A stretch of 64,000 nucleotides of DNA from Effrenium voratum (lineage: Eukaryota > Sar > Dinophyceae > Suessiales > Symbiodiniaceae). The stretch is taken from positions 419,501 through 483,500 of the forward strand of contig CAUJNA010003090.1 of NCBI GenBank assembly GCA_963377175.1, read 5' to 3'. The position numbers were made by a program, and so were the translations under genes. Positions 30,701 through 41,865 of the stretch are shown in pieces. The notes under the pieces were generated by a model, which made no database searches, had not been told where the DNA came from, and worked only from the letters and a program-made list of their open reading frames with translations. The stretch's first letter is position 1; every line of letters starts with the position of its first letter.

Positions 30701-31460
30701 GTTTTCAAAACACAACAATAATCTACCCTGAAAAAACCATGCTCACACGCGCACACACACACACGGCTTGGGGTCCAGCTTAGTTCCTCTGCAATGTCAA
30801 CGTTGGAAACAACTGCGCCTGGGATGAAGACCCAAAGACAAGCGCCCACCCCGGGCAACGCAACATGTTCTTACCGACAAAGTTACACACATACACCAAA
30901 AACTGATTCGAGCCTGCTTCGCCATATCCAAAATGCTCGCCCCCGTGATAATGTTTCCTTACATGTTCCTTGTTTAAAACCTGCCAGCAGTCAAATCCAC
31001 GAAGGGAGACTGTATTTCAAGGGCCCTGCAAGAAAGTTTTGCTGCCTGACCCCTGAAAAAGCACAACCTGACCAGCAGAGTTACCCCTGAGCTAGCTCAA
31101 CAATTAGAAAGCGCGGGTTCTGTTGTTAGATTCTCCTCAGGTTTCAGAATGCTCAGCTTCCACAAACTCATGACTTCTTTCATGGCCCTGGCTTGAAACC
31201 TGCCCGCTGTCAAACCCCCCCTACTTGGCTTGCTTTCCAGGGCTCCCTAGAGCAAAGTCTTGTTGCCTGGCTTGCTGGCAAAAAAACAGCCGGCCCAAGT
31301 GTAGTTTCTTCTTAGCTAGTTGAATAGACTGACTAGTTAGGCCTGCTCCCCACATCCAAAATTGCCAGTTTCCCCAGTCCCAACAAAACTGCACAACATC
31401 AAACCCACAAAAAAGGTAGCACTGCAGGATTGAATCCTGGGCGCCCCCCCGGCCCATCCA
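30701..31460. other. gene-free stretch
   Basis: No gene seen. There is a very short (CA)n run at 30752-30763. Confidence 0.35.
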
Positions 31461-31600
31461 AAACTCAACAAGGAAGCTCCAGTAACACTTTAAACCAAAC
31501 GGAAACTTAGTTCCAAAACCCAAAAGCAAGCTCCAGCAATGCTGTACGAAGTGGAAACTCAGTTCCAAATCTCAAAAGGAAGCCCCAGCAACAGCAAATC
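31461..31600. repeat. three-copy degenerate tandem repeat, about 53 bp
   Basis: The word AAGGAAGCTCCAG-like recurs near 31472, 31526 and 31578, with AACT(C/T)AGTTCCAAA before two of the copies. No coding function seen. Confidence 0.5.
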
Positions 31601-32965
31601 AAATCGCAACCCAACCGCACAAATCAAACAACGACTCAATTCAACCAGACCTCAAATACTGGAAAGGTGCCACCAGTCTTAAGGTGGAAAGGGGGGGTGG
31701 ACTCTAGGCAATGTTCGTTCGAAACAAGGGTCCTTGGACTGGTGGCTGTCTGTTGCCCAACAAGCAAGCCTCCTCAGCCCTTGAGAGCCGCGATTTCGCG
31801 CAGGTGTCCTTTTTGGCACAAAATTCGGTGTCAACAACGCCTTCACTGACCGCAGCTCCTAAATTCCTGGACCAGGCCCCGCTAAGGGCTGCAGCTGGCA
31901 CGGGAAGCTAGCAAAAACGCATCACAAAGAAGTTGAGCCAAGCTCGCGCAGACCTTGCGCCAGGTCACTTTGGACACTTCCTGCTCAGCACGCTCCCAAG
32001 GGCAGAAACCCACTTGTGCCCCGTGAATCTGCGGCGGCAAGGAAGCAAAAAGTTTGCCGAAAGCAATCAGAACAAGCCACTCGCCAACAGTAGGCGGCGG
32101 GCAGCTCCCACTATTTCTTGGAGCCACACGACACAAGCAAAGCGATCCTGCGTCGACAGCTTCAGCGGGCGTTCTCGGATGTATCTTGATGCAGCACATG
32201 ATGCCTGGCAGCGCGCAGCTCTGGCCAATGTACTGCTTGCGACTGTTCATCGGCTTGTTGGGGTGTCACTCGCAACTTCCTCGTTCCGGGCAGTTGCTAA
32301 CCCACACTTCGCGTTCGCTGCGGCTTGCCGCCAGGATTGCATACTTCGTGTAAAGTAAAAACACAAGTCCCAACGGTCAAGAACCCCTGACACCGGGCAG
32401 TCAACATCAAACTTGGGGCATTGGGCTTTGACTTCTCGAGGGGTGTTGCGTGACTTGGCGTCCGGCCTACACCGGGATAAAACCCCTGCCCACATTGAAA
32501 ACATCCACTTCGATCTATGCGAAACATTGCTGCCCACTTCAGAAAAACGCATCGAGTCCGCAATGAAAACATGGTCTGAGATCTCGCGTAAGCCATACAA
32601 AGGCAGGGCGTGTGGGAGATTAATGTTTACCTGTGAACACGCGCGCCTTCAGAAGGAAGGTCGAGGGGTACGTAGGCCTGGCCGCGTCACGCGCTCCAAC
32701 TCCTGATGCCGAGCAGTATCCCCATCTGCTAGACCCGGAGGTTGGGCGTGACACGAGGTGTGTAAGCATCCTTTTGGCCCCTACCTGGGCAAGATCTCTG
32801 CAAGTTGCTGCGCAAACGACGTGGCGCGCTTCCAGCCAGCCGTTTTATCCAACGAAAGGCATGCAAGAAAGGTATGCAACCAGGGGGTATGTAACGAGCC
32901 AGCGGGTCTTGTTCTGTAGGGTTTGTAGCGGGGTTTGTGACAAACGTCCGCTGTCACATACAAAT
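31601..32965. other. gene-free stretch
   Basis: No recognisable gene. Two overlapping open frames of 120-140 codons near 31882-32358 on opposite strands are unassigned. Confidence 0.35.
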
Positions 32966-33431
32966 GGTTTAGGGTTGGGTTTTGATTTTTCGGCTTTCGG
33001 TCAGTTTAGGGTTGGGCTTCAGGCCAGCTTGGGGCTGCTTGGGTGGGTCTAGGGTTGGTGTAGCGTGCGGCCGGTTTAAGGTCGGTTTAAGATCGGCTCG
33101 CGTTTCTGTTATTTGTGTTTTACGGTTGGTTTAGGGTTGGCTTCGGGAAGTTTAGGGTTGGTTTAGGGTTGGTTTAGGGTTGGTTTGGAGTCGCTTCACG
33201 GTGGGCTTGGGGTTAGTTTACGGTTGGTTTACGGTTGGTTCAATATTTTTTGTTGGCTCAGCGTTGGTTTGGGGTTGGCTCGTGTTGGTTTAGGCAGGGT
33301 TTAAGGTTGGTTTAGCGCCGTGCTGGGGTGGTGTAGGGTAGGGTCAGTTTAGGGTTGGTTTAGGCTTGGGTGGTTGTCTTAAGGCTGGTGTAGGGTGGGC
33401 TGGGGGTGATCTAGGGTTTAGGGTTGGGGTG
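32966..33431 (+). repeat. degenerate telomere-like GGTTTAGGG block
   Basis: About 465 bp made largely of GGTTTAGGGTTGG and its variants. At least eight exact TTTAGGG words are visible, spaced by GTTGG, and many one-base variants (TCTAGGG, TTTACGG, TGTAGGG). TTTAGGG is the telomere repeat reported for dinoflagellates and plants. It is not a pure telomere array and lies mid-window, so it is interstitial or a telomere-derived satellite. Confidence 0.7.
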
Positions 33432-34722
33432 TTTACGCAAAAAGCCATAGGCTAAAGCGCGCGGGTCACAGTCGCCCAAACTGCTGATGGTTTGGAATGC
33501 GATGTCGGATTCTCTCAGTCCTCACAGGCCTCAAGCGCACACCCTTGGCTGCACGGCTTCCCTATACGCGCAAAGCCGCGTGCAACAAAACGCAAGGGGC
33601 TTTAGAAACAGGGGCCAGACAAGCATCGCGGAGCAGGTATGAGATATTGGCTCAACCCACGACCCTCTTTGTTCCACCGGTCATGGGCGCGGGTGACCCC
33701 CTGGCAGTCGTGCAGTTGACTCTTTCGCCCGGCATCGGTCATGCGCGCAAAGCTCTCCCTCGAAAGGTTTGGGTTGCTATGCACACACAAACAAGCACCC
33801 CTTGCAGATGTTGCAGGTCCTGTTGGGAATGGTTGTTTCGCACCCTTGAGAGGTCTTGGCCTCGGCCCCATTGTTGCTTCTTGGCCCAAGTCTGGTGTAC
33901 ACCACACAAATTGTGTCCAGATAGCGCTTCACGATCATTCGGTCAAAAATAGAAACGACTTTTGGACATGGGTGGCCTTTTGAAAAAATAGAGGGCCCTG
34001 GTAAATGGAACAAAACCCATCTAGACCAGCGCCATTTATGTTTAACCAAAACCTAAAAAGGACACCTATGCTTTTGGAGATGCGCTCCACCTGGAACTCC
34101 CAGTTCCAACGAATGCAGCCAGAGAGCAAGTACAGGATGATCGGCCACCAAAGCCATCGCAGCAGCTGGACGTCGATACTTATTTGCCTGACGGATGGGC
34201 GGGTTCCCCAATGGCATGAGCCCCACAAAGAACGCGGGTTGCTGAGTGTTGATTTCGCCCTCACAAAGAATCTCTTTCAGACTTCAAAAGGGGTCTGAAA
34301 AGGGACAAAGGTGCACATTGAATTCTCTGATGTCCAAAAGAGGAAGCACATTATCCTATCCGGGTCTGCCTTTCGCCTTTCAGGAAAATCACTGGAAACA
34401 CTTGCCTTCCATGTCGGGGACCCTATTGGCAGGAAATCACAAGGCAAGCGGTGTGAAACAAAAGTTGGATGAATCCCTAGGATCCTTTCTTGGATGAAAG
34501 GAACCCATCCCTGGCAAGTGCGGCGAGAAGCGGATTTCTCCGAAGTTGCAAGCAACGGAAGCCAGAAGGGTCGCCGGCCCCCCCAACATCCCCGGCTTCC
34601 CGCCTGGAAGCAATGGCCATGATCGATGGCACCGGCTGCGGCGAATGCATCTCTCTGCATTGCAAAAGGCCAACGACCAGGAACCTCGGTCATAAGTCGT
34701 CCCCCACCCCCCCCCCGACACA
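33432..34722. other. gene-free stretch
   Basis: No recognisable gene. A family B-like phrase (CTAAAAAGGACACC) occurs near 34050. Confidence 0.35.
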
Positions 34723-34779
34723 GGGTACAGTCCCAACCAGACAAGACACATATGTCGAATATGTGCCGTAGGTTGTGGG
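34723..34779. repeat. left arm of a distant inverted repeat
   Basis: About 57 bp from GGGTACAGTCCCAACCAGAC to CCGTAGGTTGTGGG. It is the inverted counterpart of 35267-35325, about 490 bp away, with roughly 85% match by eye. Confidence 0.6.
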
Positions 34780-35266
34780 AAGCATGTGAAGAACTTGTTC
34801 ATTGGATCGTTTGATTGGCACAAGGGTAGAACATCTGCCGACAAAAATCACAACACAATGTGGTCGCCGGTCACCTGCTTCAGTTTTAGAGATGCCCTGC
34901 GCAAGCATACGGAAGGTGTCGGAGGCACTTTGAACAAAATGTGAAGTAGCAAGCTTGGTGAATCAAGGACAGAAAAAAAAAAAGAAGACACACACACACA
35001 CACATCAAATCCAACCATTTTGTCGATGGCATTTGATTGGAAAATATTTCCGACCAAATGCCTTTAAAGGTCCAATTCCAAGTTTGGGAGGCACACCCTC
35101 AAGAGGTTTGGGTTGGGCTGCCATTCCCAATTAGCCTCCGTTCACTTGACGCGGATGCAAGATACCCCAAAAACACACAAGGCATGATAGACCATTCACG
35201 CCGCAACCGCAAGTTGGGCTGGGACGAAGTCCAAAAAAAAGAAACCTGTGTTGGGGGGGGCTTATA
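34780..35266. other. interior between the two inverted arms
   Basis: A 487-bp interior with no gene. It holds an (AC)n run at 34988-35004 and an A-rich run at 34972-34985. It may be the body of a foldback element. Confidence 0.4.
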
Positions 35267-35325
35267 CCCACAACCTAGGGAACATATTCGACATGTGTTT
35301 TCTTTCTCTGGTTGGGACTGTACCC
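35267..35325. repeat. right arm of a distant inverted repeat
   Basis: Reads CCCACAACCTAGGGAACATA at the left and GGTTGGGACTGTACCC at the right, the complement of 34723-34779 with a few substitutions and small length changes in the middle. Confidence 0.6.
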
Positions 35326-36779
35326 TGCCAGACTGTCCCATGCTTCCGTCTTGCATTGAGACTTGTCCGTGCCGAATGTGTGCTCGGTGATCAAAAGGCT
35401 AGATTCCCCATGGTGACAACACTATTTCCTGCTCGCTGGGTTTCTGTTGTCGCAGGGCTTGAAGGAAACATCCCGAAACCACCTTTACAAGGGAACCCTG
35501 CAAAGTAGGTGACAATGAGCTTTTGACCTGACCCCGTTCGCGGTGTGGGGGTCAGCTAGCTGGTGGATAACCCTGGGCATGAGTTTTTGGATGATGTTTC
35601 TGTAAGGTTAAGTGGAAGCTACTGGCTTAGCAAAGTCGCAAATGCTCTTAGTGTCTCTGGTTCCAAAAACATTGTCTCTCTCAAGTCAATCGGATCACGC
35701 AAGCTGTAGGTCGCAAGCCATTTGTGTGAAGCATCCCCACGAGTCTTGTTGCAATGAGCCCTCACGCAGGCACCCTAATCATCTGGTTGGCCGCTTTTTG
35801 GACCCAAAATTTATCGGCGCGTGCCGTTGCAAGTGTAGAAAGAAGTCCATAGTTCTGGACTCCCCATAGTTCCCTTTCTCAATAACATGTTTCAGCTCAG
35901 CTTGTTTAGCTTCTCCCCACAAAAGCCACGAGAAGAATTGCAGGAGAGAAAGGTAAAAGGTAAGAGGGACATCTGGAAGGAACGTAATTTGCGCTTGTTG
36001 GCTTCCCTTCTAAGCAACGTGTGGGGGTCTGAATATCAGGATCCCCTGTTTGCTGCTTCTTTTGAGGGGCACCAAAAGGAAACGGTTGCCAATGGTAGAA
36101 TTCACTGAAACATGTCCAGAATCGAAGCCCCCCCCACTGCTTTCAGTACCCTGTAACCGGAAGTTAAACAAAGGTGCCTGGGAAAATGAGAAAATCACGC
36201 CATCCGCTTTTGGTTCCTGTTTGCCCAAATCACTCCTCCTAACATAGCACTCAACAGGAAAAAGGCCCCTTGAGACACTCGAGCTTCCAGGTATATGGTG
36301 CCTGCTGCTTGAAGGGCACTAATGATCTGAGAGAGTTGGCATGATTAGCAACAAGCAGCTAAACTCCTTAGTCGCAACCCGAAATCCAGCAGCTTCATGA
36401 AGACTTCGACATTGCAGCCTCCCTTTGGCTTAGGTTAGTGGAGCTTAGAGTCTGTTAGAGGGTGCTTTCACATGTGTTCTCGGAATGTCAGCTTCAGGGT
36501 TGGTTGCCTCAGGAAATTACTTGTTCTAGAGGGTTCCTCCAACTTGTAGTTCGTGTCCTCCGGATGTTGGTCCGAAGGCAACACAACCAGGCGTTTCAAT
36601 GTCTTTCACCACTGGACCAGCTTATTCCACCCCGATTTCTTTCGTTTGCCAGGCTGCAGTAGGAACCCAGCGCTGCACAAGAGCTGCTTGGCACAGCGCA
36701 TGCCGAGATCTCTTTTTACTTCCATCTACTGGTACTAGGACGGGTTGGGCTGTTCTGCCAGATGTGGTGGTCTTTTGTA
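35326..36779. other. gene-free stretch
   Basis: No recognisable gene. Near 36058-36082 is a family B-like core (CTTTTGAGGGGCACCAAAAGG). Confidence 0.35.
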
Positions 36780-36856
36780 CCTCTTTTTTGTGGTTTTTTC
36801 AGGGGAAACCCGACAGGAACCTCCATTTTGGGCGGCCCGTAAGAAAAACACACACA
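36780..36856 (+). mobile_element. MITE-like family B copy (diverged)
   Basis: Left CTCTTTTTTGTGGTTTTTTC, middle GGGGAAACCCGACAGGAACC and CATTTTGGGCGG, right AAGAAAAACACACACAG. Poorly kept termini. Confidence 0.35.
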
Positions 36857-38626
36857 GAAGAGTACCGGGCTTCCCTTCTGCCCCTGAGATCTGGGGGCTT
36901 GGCCCCTTCGTGGCTGGTTTCAGCATGAACGACCCCCGTTAAAACGGGTGACGGGAACAGCAAATAAACGCACCATAAGCGAACTAGCTGCAATTAATTT
37001 CAGGAAACACCCGAATGCGTCTCGCCTGTGACGGGACAACCCTCTAAGATATCGCAAATTCCAAGAAGACTGCCGGTTCAGTGGTGTCTTGCAATTTGCT
37101 TGCTTCGCTAGGTACATGTTTCCATACCACTGCGCTTGTTTGCACTTTGCAGGGTGTCCTTCTTTCTTTTGGGAATCTATGGCTCCGGTACTTGTTAGAG
37201 GCCCCGCGACACTTTTAGGACCAGTCTTAGGTGACAATTGTGTTGCTCTGCCTGATCACCACTGACGGCACATCACTGACATGGTGTTCACCCCCGCCCA
37301 AATGTAGTAAGCTTGAGCCAATGCGCACGGAAAACCGCCTGGTTATACCATTGTACATTACTATGCATATATATATATATGTATATATATAATAGATATC
37401 TTTCGGAAAGAAAGGGGCGTCGGCATGTGCAAACACCTATCAAGAGATAAAAACAAATGATCTTACCACCCCCACAAATGCACACACAAAACCACAAACA
37501 CACCTCCAGGTTTGGTCTATTTCAGTCTTTCCAAGAGGGTGTGTTTGAGGGCAGGGGGGCAAACGTTTGTGGGAGTGGCGTGTTTGGGGGCGGGTGGGGT
37601 GGGGAAGAGGGTATGATCAAGAGTCACAAGGAAAAACATCTCCAGACTTTTCAGGTCAGGCTCACATATGCCAAAACCATTGACATGACTGGTAATGCCT
37701 CCCCATCTGTAAAGTTTAGGGACAATGGGAATGCCATGCATAGGTATGCTCCCTTCATGACACGGCTGGGTCTGGCTAATCTCGCAAATCATCAATTGTG
37801 CTCCTTTTTCTCTTCTGCTTTGGATGGGTTGCGCATCGGGAGCATCTTTCGCTCTAAACTGCCGTGCGGACTCTTTGGCTGAGTCTAGTCGACCTCTGCC
37901 CAGCTCAGACACTTCCCAAAACTGAGGTCTGGCAACGTGGAAGATTGTAGTCATGCCGCCATCCAAAAGAAACCTGTACCATGTGTTTTCTGGCTTGTTT
38001 GTTTTTTCGGGAGCTTACCCGTTGAGCTGACTGCACAACGACTCTGGTCTTTACCAAATCATGGAAATGCCTACAACAAAAACATGGAGTTAGGAATAGT
38101 AGGCAAGCGGCCAGTATGTTTTAACAGGGCGGATGCCTTGGTTGCCTACTAGAACAACGGAATTGCTGGGCAAAGGGGCGACCCTTTCTCTGACCTATGG
38201 AAAGCCATCGCCATCGCCATCGCGGCTCCTCGGCCAGCTGACAGCGCTGCCCCGAGGGGCCAGCTTACTCCTCCGTCTTCTCCGATTCCAAATGTTTCAT
38301 GTAGGCCTCACCTCATTCGAAAAGGCATGGCCTTTCAGAAGTGGGTGAGGTTCCTTCTTTCAGGGCTTTGGCCCCGTTCGGTGCTTTGCGGAACCTGCCT
38401 ACCCACAGGGAACATGCATGCCAAGGCCCCATTTTGGGGGGTTTACCTTCCGCCCTTCCCAACAGTTGACATTCAGCAGTCAAAACTCCGCCGATGTTCC
38501 CCGCCACGGCTCTATATAACCAATCCCAACCGGAACCTTTCCAATGGCTGCCTCCCCCACGTCTGCGACTGTTCCTGCGAACCCCAAAGCCGCACCTAAA
38601 ACCCATCGATCTCGTTTTTGATTGTG
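36857..38626. other. gene-free stretch
   Basis: No gene. A (TA)n microsatellite with GTATATATAT lies at 37366-37396. A G-rich run lies at 37550-37610. Confidence 0.4.
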
Positions 38627-38700
38627 CCCTCTTTGTGTGGCAAAGGGAAACCAAAAGGAAAACCGAAGCCACGTTCGTAGCCCCCCGAAAAGACACACCA
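38627..38700 (+). mobile_element. MITE-like family B copy, right part
   Basis: Middle AAAGGGAAACCAAAAGGAAA and right end CCCCCCGAAAAGACACACCA. The left terminus is replaced. Confidence 0.45.
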
Positions 38701-38730
38701 AGATGACTGGGTTGTTGCCATATCCCCAGC

Positions 38731-38830
38731 TAAAAGTTTACCTTTTAGTGGGGTAAATGAAAACCCCGCTAAGAAAAGACACAAACAACAAAAACTTAAG
38801 GGGATGGCTGAGAACCACCAAGACTTGGTA
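38731..38830. repeat. third minor dispersed family, CTAAAAGTTT..CTTTTAG
   Basis: GCTAAAAGTTTACCTTTTAG is a small palindrome-like motif, followed by GGGGTAAATGAAAA and, further on, AAGGGGATGGCTGAGAACC. The same order occurs at 8943-9000, and the motif alone at 43799-43820. Short and diverged. Confidence 0.4.
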
Positions 38831-39350
38831 CAGGGACTGATCCTTCGACCGGGCTGAGCCCCCTGCGGTCCATCAGCGAATTCACGTCCCCCGTAAACTT
38901 CACCTCGCCGGGTTAGCACGTGGTGCGCAGATTCCGCGCCGTGCGGATTTTTGCGGGGGGGGGGGGGGAAACAGGAGAAGCACAAGGGTTTTCGCTTTAG
39001 CCAAGTATATCTCAGATTTGCATAATTGGCTGGACTCAATAGAAAAACAACCGGAAACCCAACCAGATATGGCCAGCGCTTTGCCCAGGTGACTTTCACC
39101 GAGTTAACATCGAAGGCAACCCTTCCCACCTGCAATGGGAAACCAAGCGGATGCAGTTGCAAGTACTGAAACAGCGGCCACTTGACCTGCAAAATTCGAG
39201 CCAGGTAATTTATGTTGTATGTTGGTAAGCAGTTTGCTGGTATCCCGGAGATTTGGCCCAGTTTGCTCACCAAAAAAACATACCTGGATTAGACACTCGG
39301 CTTGGGAGACTTACATCAAAGTAGGCCACCACAAATTACCAGCCACGCAA
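38831..39350. other. gene-free stretch
   Basis: No gene seen. A G-homopolymer run lies at 38955-38968. Confidence 0.35.
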
Positions 39351-39354
39351 TCAA

Positions 39355-39576
39355 CCTGCCCATCACCATCACCACCACCACCAGCATTATCATCATCATC
39401 ATCATCACCACCACCCAGCATAATAATAAGAATAATCATCATCATTGTCATCATCGCCACCAGCATCATCCTCATCCTCATCCTCATCCTCATCCTCCTC
39501 ATCATCATCATCATCATCATCACCGCCAGCAGCAGCAGCAGCAGCAGCAGTAGCATCATCATCGTCGTCGTCGTCG

Positions 39577-39619
<43 letters not shown>

Positions 39620-39625
39620 CCATCA
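39355..39625. repeat. (ATC)n/(CAC)n/(GCA)n trinucleotide tract
   Basis: A long trinucleotide tract with ATC, CAC, CTC, GCA and GTC sections. It gives low-complexity Ser, Met, Asp and His frames in several readings. These are not genes. Confidence 0.9.
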
Positions 39626-40794
39626 GCATCCTCACGATCATTACCGTCTTTGCATCCTCATCGTTATCTATTACCCTGAGGCTTCGTCGCCGTGAAGGGC
39701 AAGCGACAGGAATGCGCTGCGAGCGAGGTTTCCGGGCTGTTAAGTGGATCTGCCCAACGAGACGTCCAGAGCTTGACTTAGACGCGTACCCCCGCCGCTC
39801 CCGAAAGCGTTGTCTATTCAAAGCCTGTTGTACTGCTTGTTCAGGAGCGCGCTCTTGCCAGACGTCGGGCGCCAACCATCCTTCCATGTAAACCGCTCCT
39901 CCTGCTCATGGCCGTGGCTTGGCTCAAGGCCCCGCTGCGGCGCGGGCGGGCTGTGCCAAAAACATCTCCGGGGCATTCCTTTCGGGCTTCTGGGTGTGCT
40001 GGTCGCATGGGAAAATGAAGGACACCCCAAAGGGCAAAAGGGCAACTAGGCCAAAAGTTTGGCGGTGCCAGTGCGATTCTCTTTCCTTCTCTCTCAAATG
40101 GAATGCCTCTACGCTCAACCCTGCAGCTAGGATTTGAACCTGTGTCCACCATCATTTCAGTGAAGGGCAAAGACATATATACACGTGTATATATAATATA
40201 TATATATATATATTGCATATGTTTAACCTTACAAAAAAGCTGCCCCAGGAAATCCTCCTGCTTCTTGCAACACAACCCTTGTTGTCCCAAACGACTTCGC
40301 CGCGTCGCCTTCACCAACCAGCCGTCGTCCTCTGGAGAGCTGTTTACCGTGGCAGGCTCGTCCTGGCGCGAGAGACGTTGTGTGCCTTTGACCTCAGTCG
40401 GGAATCGCGTTTCTGGCTTTGGGAATGAACCTACCCCTCCTCCAACAAACGTAGCATCTGCGGGAGTGTACTTGGAAGATCAGTTTCCTCTTAAATGAAC
40501 CCCCTGATAGGTGCTATGTTCGTGGGAGGGAGGATACTGTGGACACAATCCTGCACTTGGCAAGTGGTTTAGGGTTTCAGCATCCCAACCTGGCGTAGAC
40601 TTCGTGCCCACAGTAGGGATCCTGTGGGAAATCACCACTTGGATGGCGGTCATCACGACCCCTTCCCTGAACCAGCAAGTTGGAAGACGGACACTGGCAC
40701 ACAACCCATTTCAGAGCTGCACGTACGGAATTTGCCTACTGGGCTTTCTGAGTTGACTGCCTAGAAATTGTGTCTTTCTGTTTGACATGCACTG
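39626..40794. other. gene-free stretch
   Basis: No gene seen. A (TA)n run occurs at 40188-40212. Open frames around 39840-40320 are short and lie in several frames. Confidence 0.4.
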
Positions 40795-40902
40795 CTCACT
40801 TCCTGAGTGGATTGGCATAAACAAAAAGTCCAAACTGTTTGTTTACCGCTAACATTGTCTTCCCAAAAAGCTGAAGTGCGAAACGGAACTCGGGAAGTGA
40901 GA
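40795..40902 (+). mobile_element. MITE-like family A copy
   Basis: Left end CTCACTTCCTGAGTGGATTG, middle GTTTACCGCTAACATTGTC, right end AACGGAACTCGGGAAGTGAG. Here the two ends (CTCACTTCC and GGAAGTGAG) are exact 9-base inverted repeats. Confidence 0.65.
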
Positions 40903-41208
40903 CTAAAAGAAGACTCCGGGCCGGTTGGAAGGTCATGGCCGTGAATTGTTTGCGACGAAAAGGGCTCCCTCGAAAAAGTATGGCGCGCACGTGTGGGAAG
41001 CACTTGGGAAGCCATGGGTTTCAGGCTGTGGTTCCCATCCTAACCATACCTTCGCCACTTAGGGGAAGTTTTGGCCGCCGCCTTGAATTTTTGGAGGGAC
41101 CACGAGTGATTGTGTAAGTTCACAGGGGCTTAAGATCTATGAGTACCACACAACAGGAAAGATACCTCAACAAAAAACAAAGGGGCGGGGCCCACAAGGC
41201 TTGGACCA
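40903..41208. other. gene-free stretch
   Basis: No gene or repeat recognised. Confidence 0.35.
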
Positions 41209-41318
41209 TGTTTTCGTGTGAACTACAGTAATGGAGGGTCTATGAAACAAAAGTAGCCATACCCCACTTGTTTTCGTGTGAAATAGAGGAGGGTCTATGA
41301 AACCAGTAGCCATAATTA
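41209..41318. repeat. two-copy tandem duplication
   Basis: TTGTTTTCGTGTGAA-like sequence, then GGAGGGTCTATGAAAC and AGTAGCCATA, occurs twice in a row with a few bases lost in the second copy. Confidence 0.6.
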
Positions 41319-41504
41319 CCCTCTTTAGCCTTCAATTGGGGGCCCCGCAAAAATGGCTTGGGGCTTCGCCAGATCCCAGCCCATCCCGTGGAACCGCCTG
41401 CAGCTTTTCATTCACCGCGGTCACCTCGCAGACTTATCCCGCGGAGGACAATAGGAAAGATGGCGCAGCCCGTGTGAAACAAGGCGAAAGTAAATGAATC
41501 CATG

Positions 41505-41865
41505 CGTCTGGGTAAGTCAAGTGGATATCACTCCAGTTCTATGGGTACGTAAAGTAGAATCCACTTATATGGGTAAGCAAAGCGGATGGAACCCCATCCC
41601 CATTAAATGGTTAAGTAAGCATATCCCCATTTATACGGGTAAGTAAAGTGGCTGGCACTCCAACTATATGGGTACGTAAAGTGGATGAATCCATTCATTA
41701 TATCGGTAAGTAAAGTGGATGGCACTCGCACTCGGTCTTCTTTGGGTATGTAGAACCAAGCGAAGGCACTCCATTTGAATGGATGGCACTCCTTTATATG
41801 GAGGGGATGACCCCTAAACCCTAAACCTAATATATAGATGGCACTCCATATATACAAACCCAAAT
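41505..41865. repeat. degenerate tandem array, TATGGGTAAGTAAAGTGGATGG
   Basis: About eight loosely spaced copies of TATGGGTAAGTAAAGTGG followed by ATGGCACTCC, at roughly 40-55 bp spacing. A CCCTAAACCCTAAACC telomere-type word lies near 41813-41829. Confidence 0.7.

Noticed and set aside
39219..39891. Ser-, Asp- and Met-rich frames
   Set aside because: Trinucleotide repeat artefacts, open on both strands.
39912..39928. CCGTGGCTTGGCTCAAG as a relict spliced leader
   Set aside because: Needs a gap of several bases in the middle of the leader and has no gene directly downstream.
40120..40160. GGATTTGAACCTG as the B box of a minus-strand tRNA gene
   Set aside because: The T stem does not pair beyond three bases, and I could not find matching D arm or acceptor stem.
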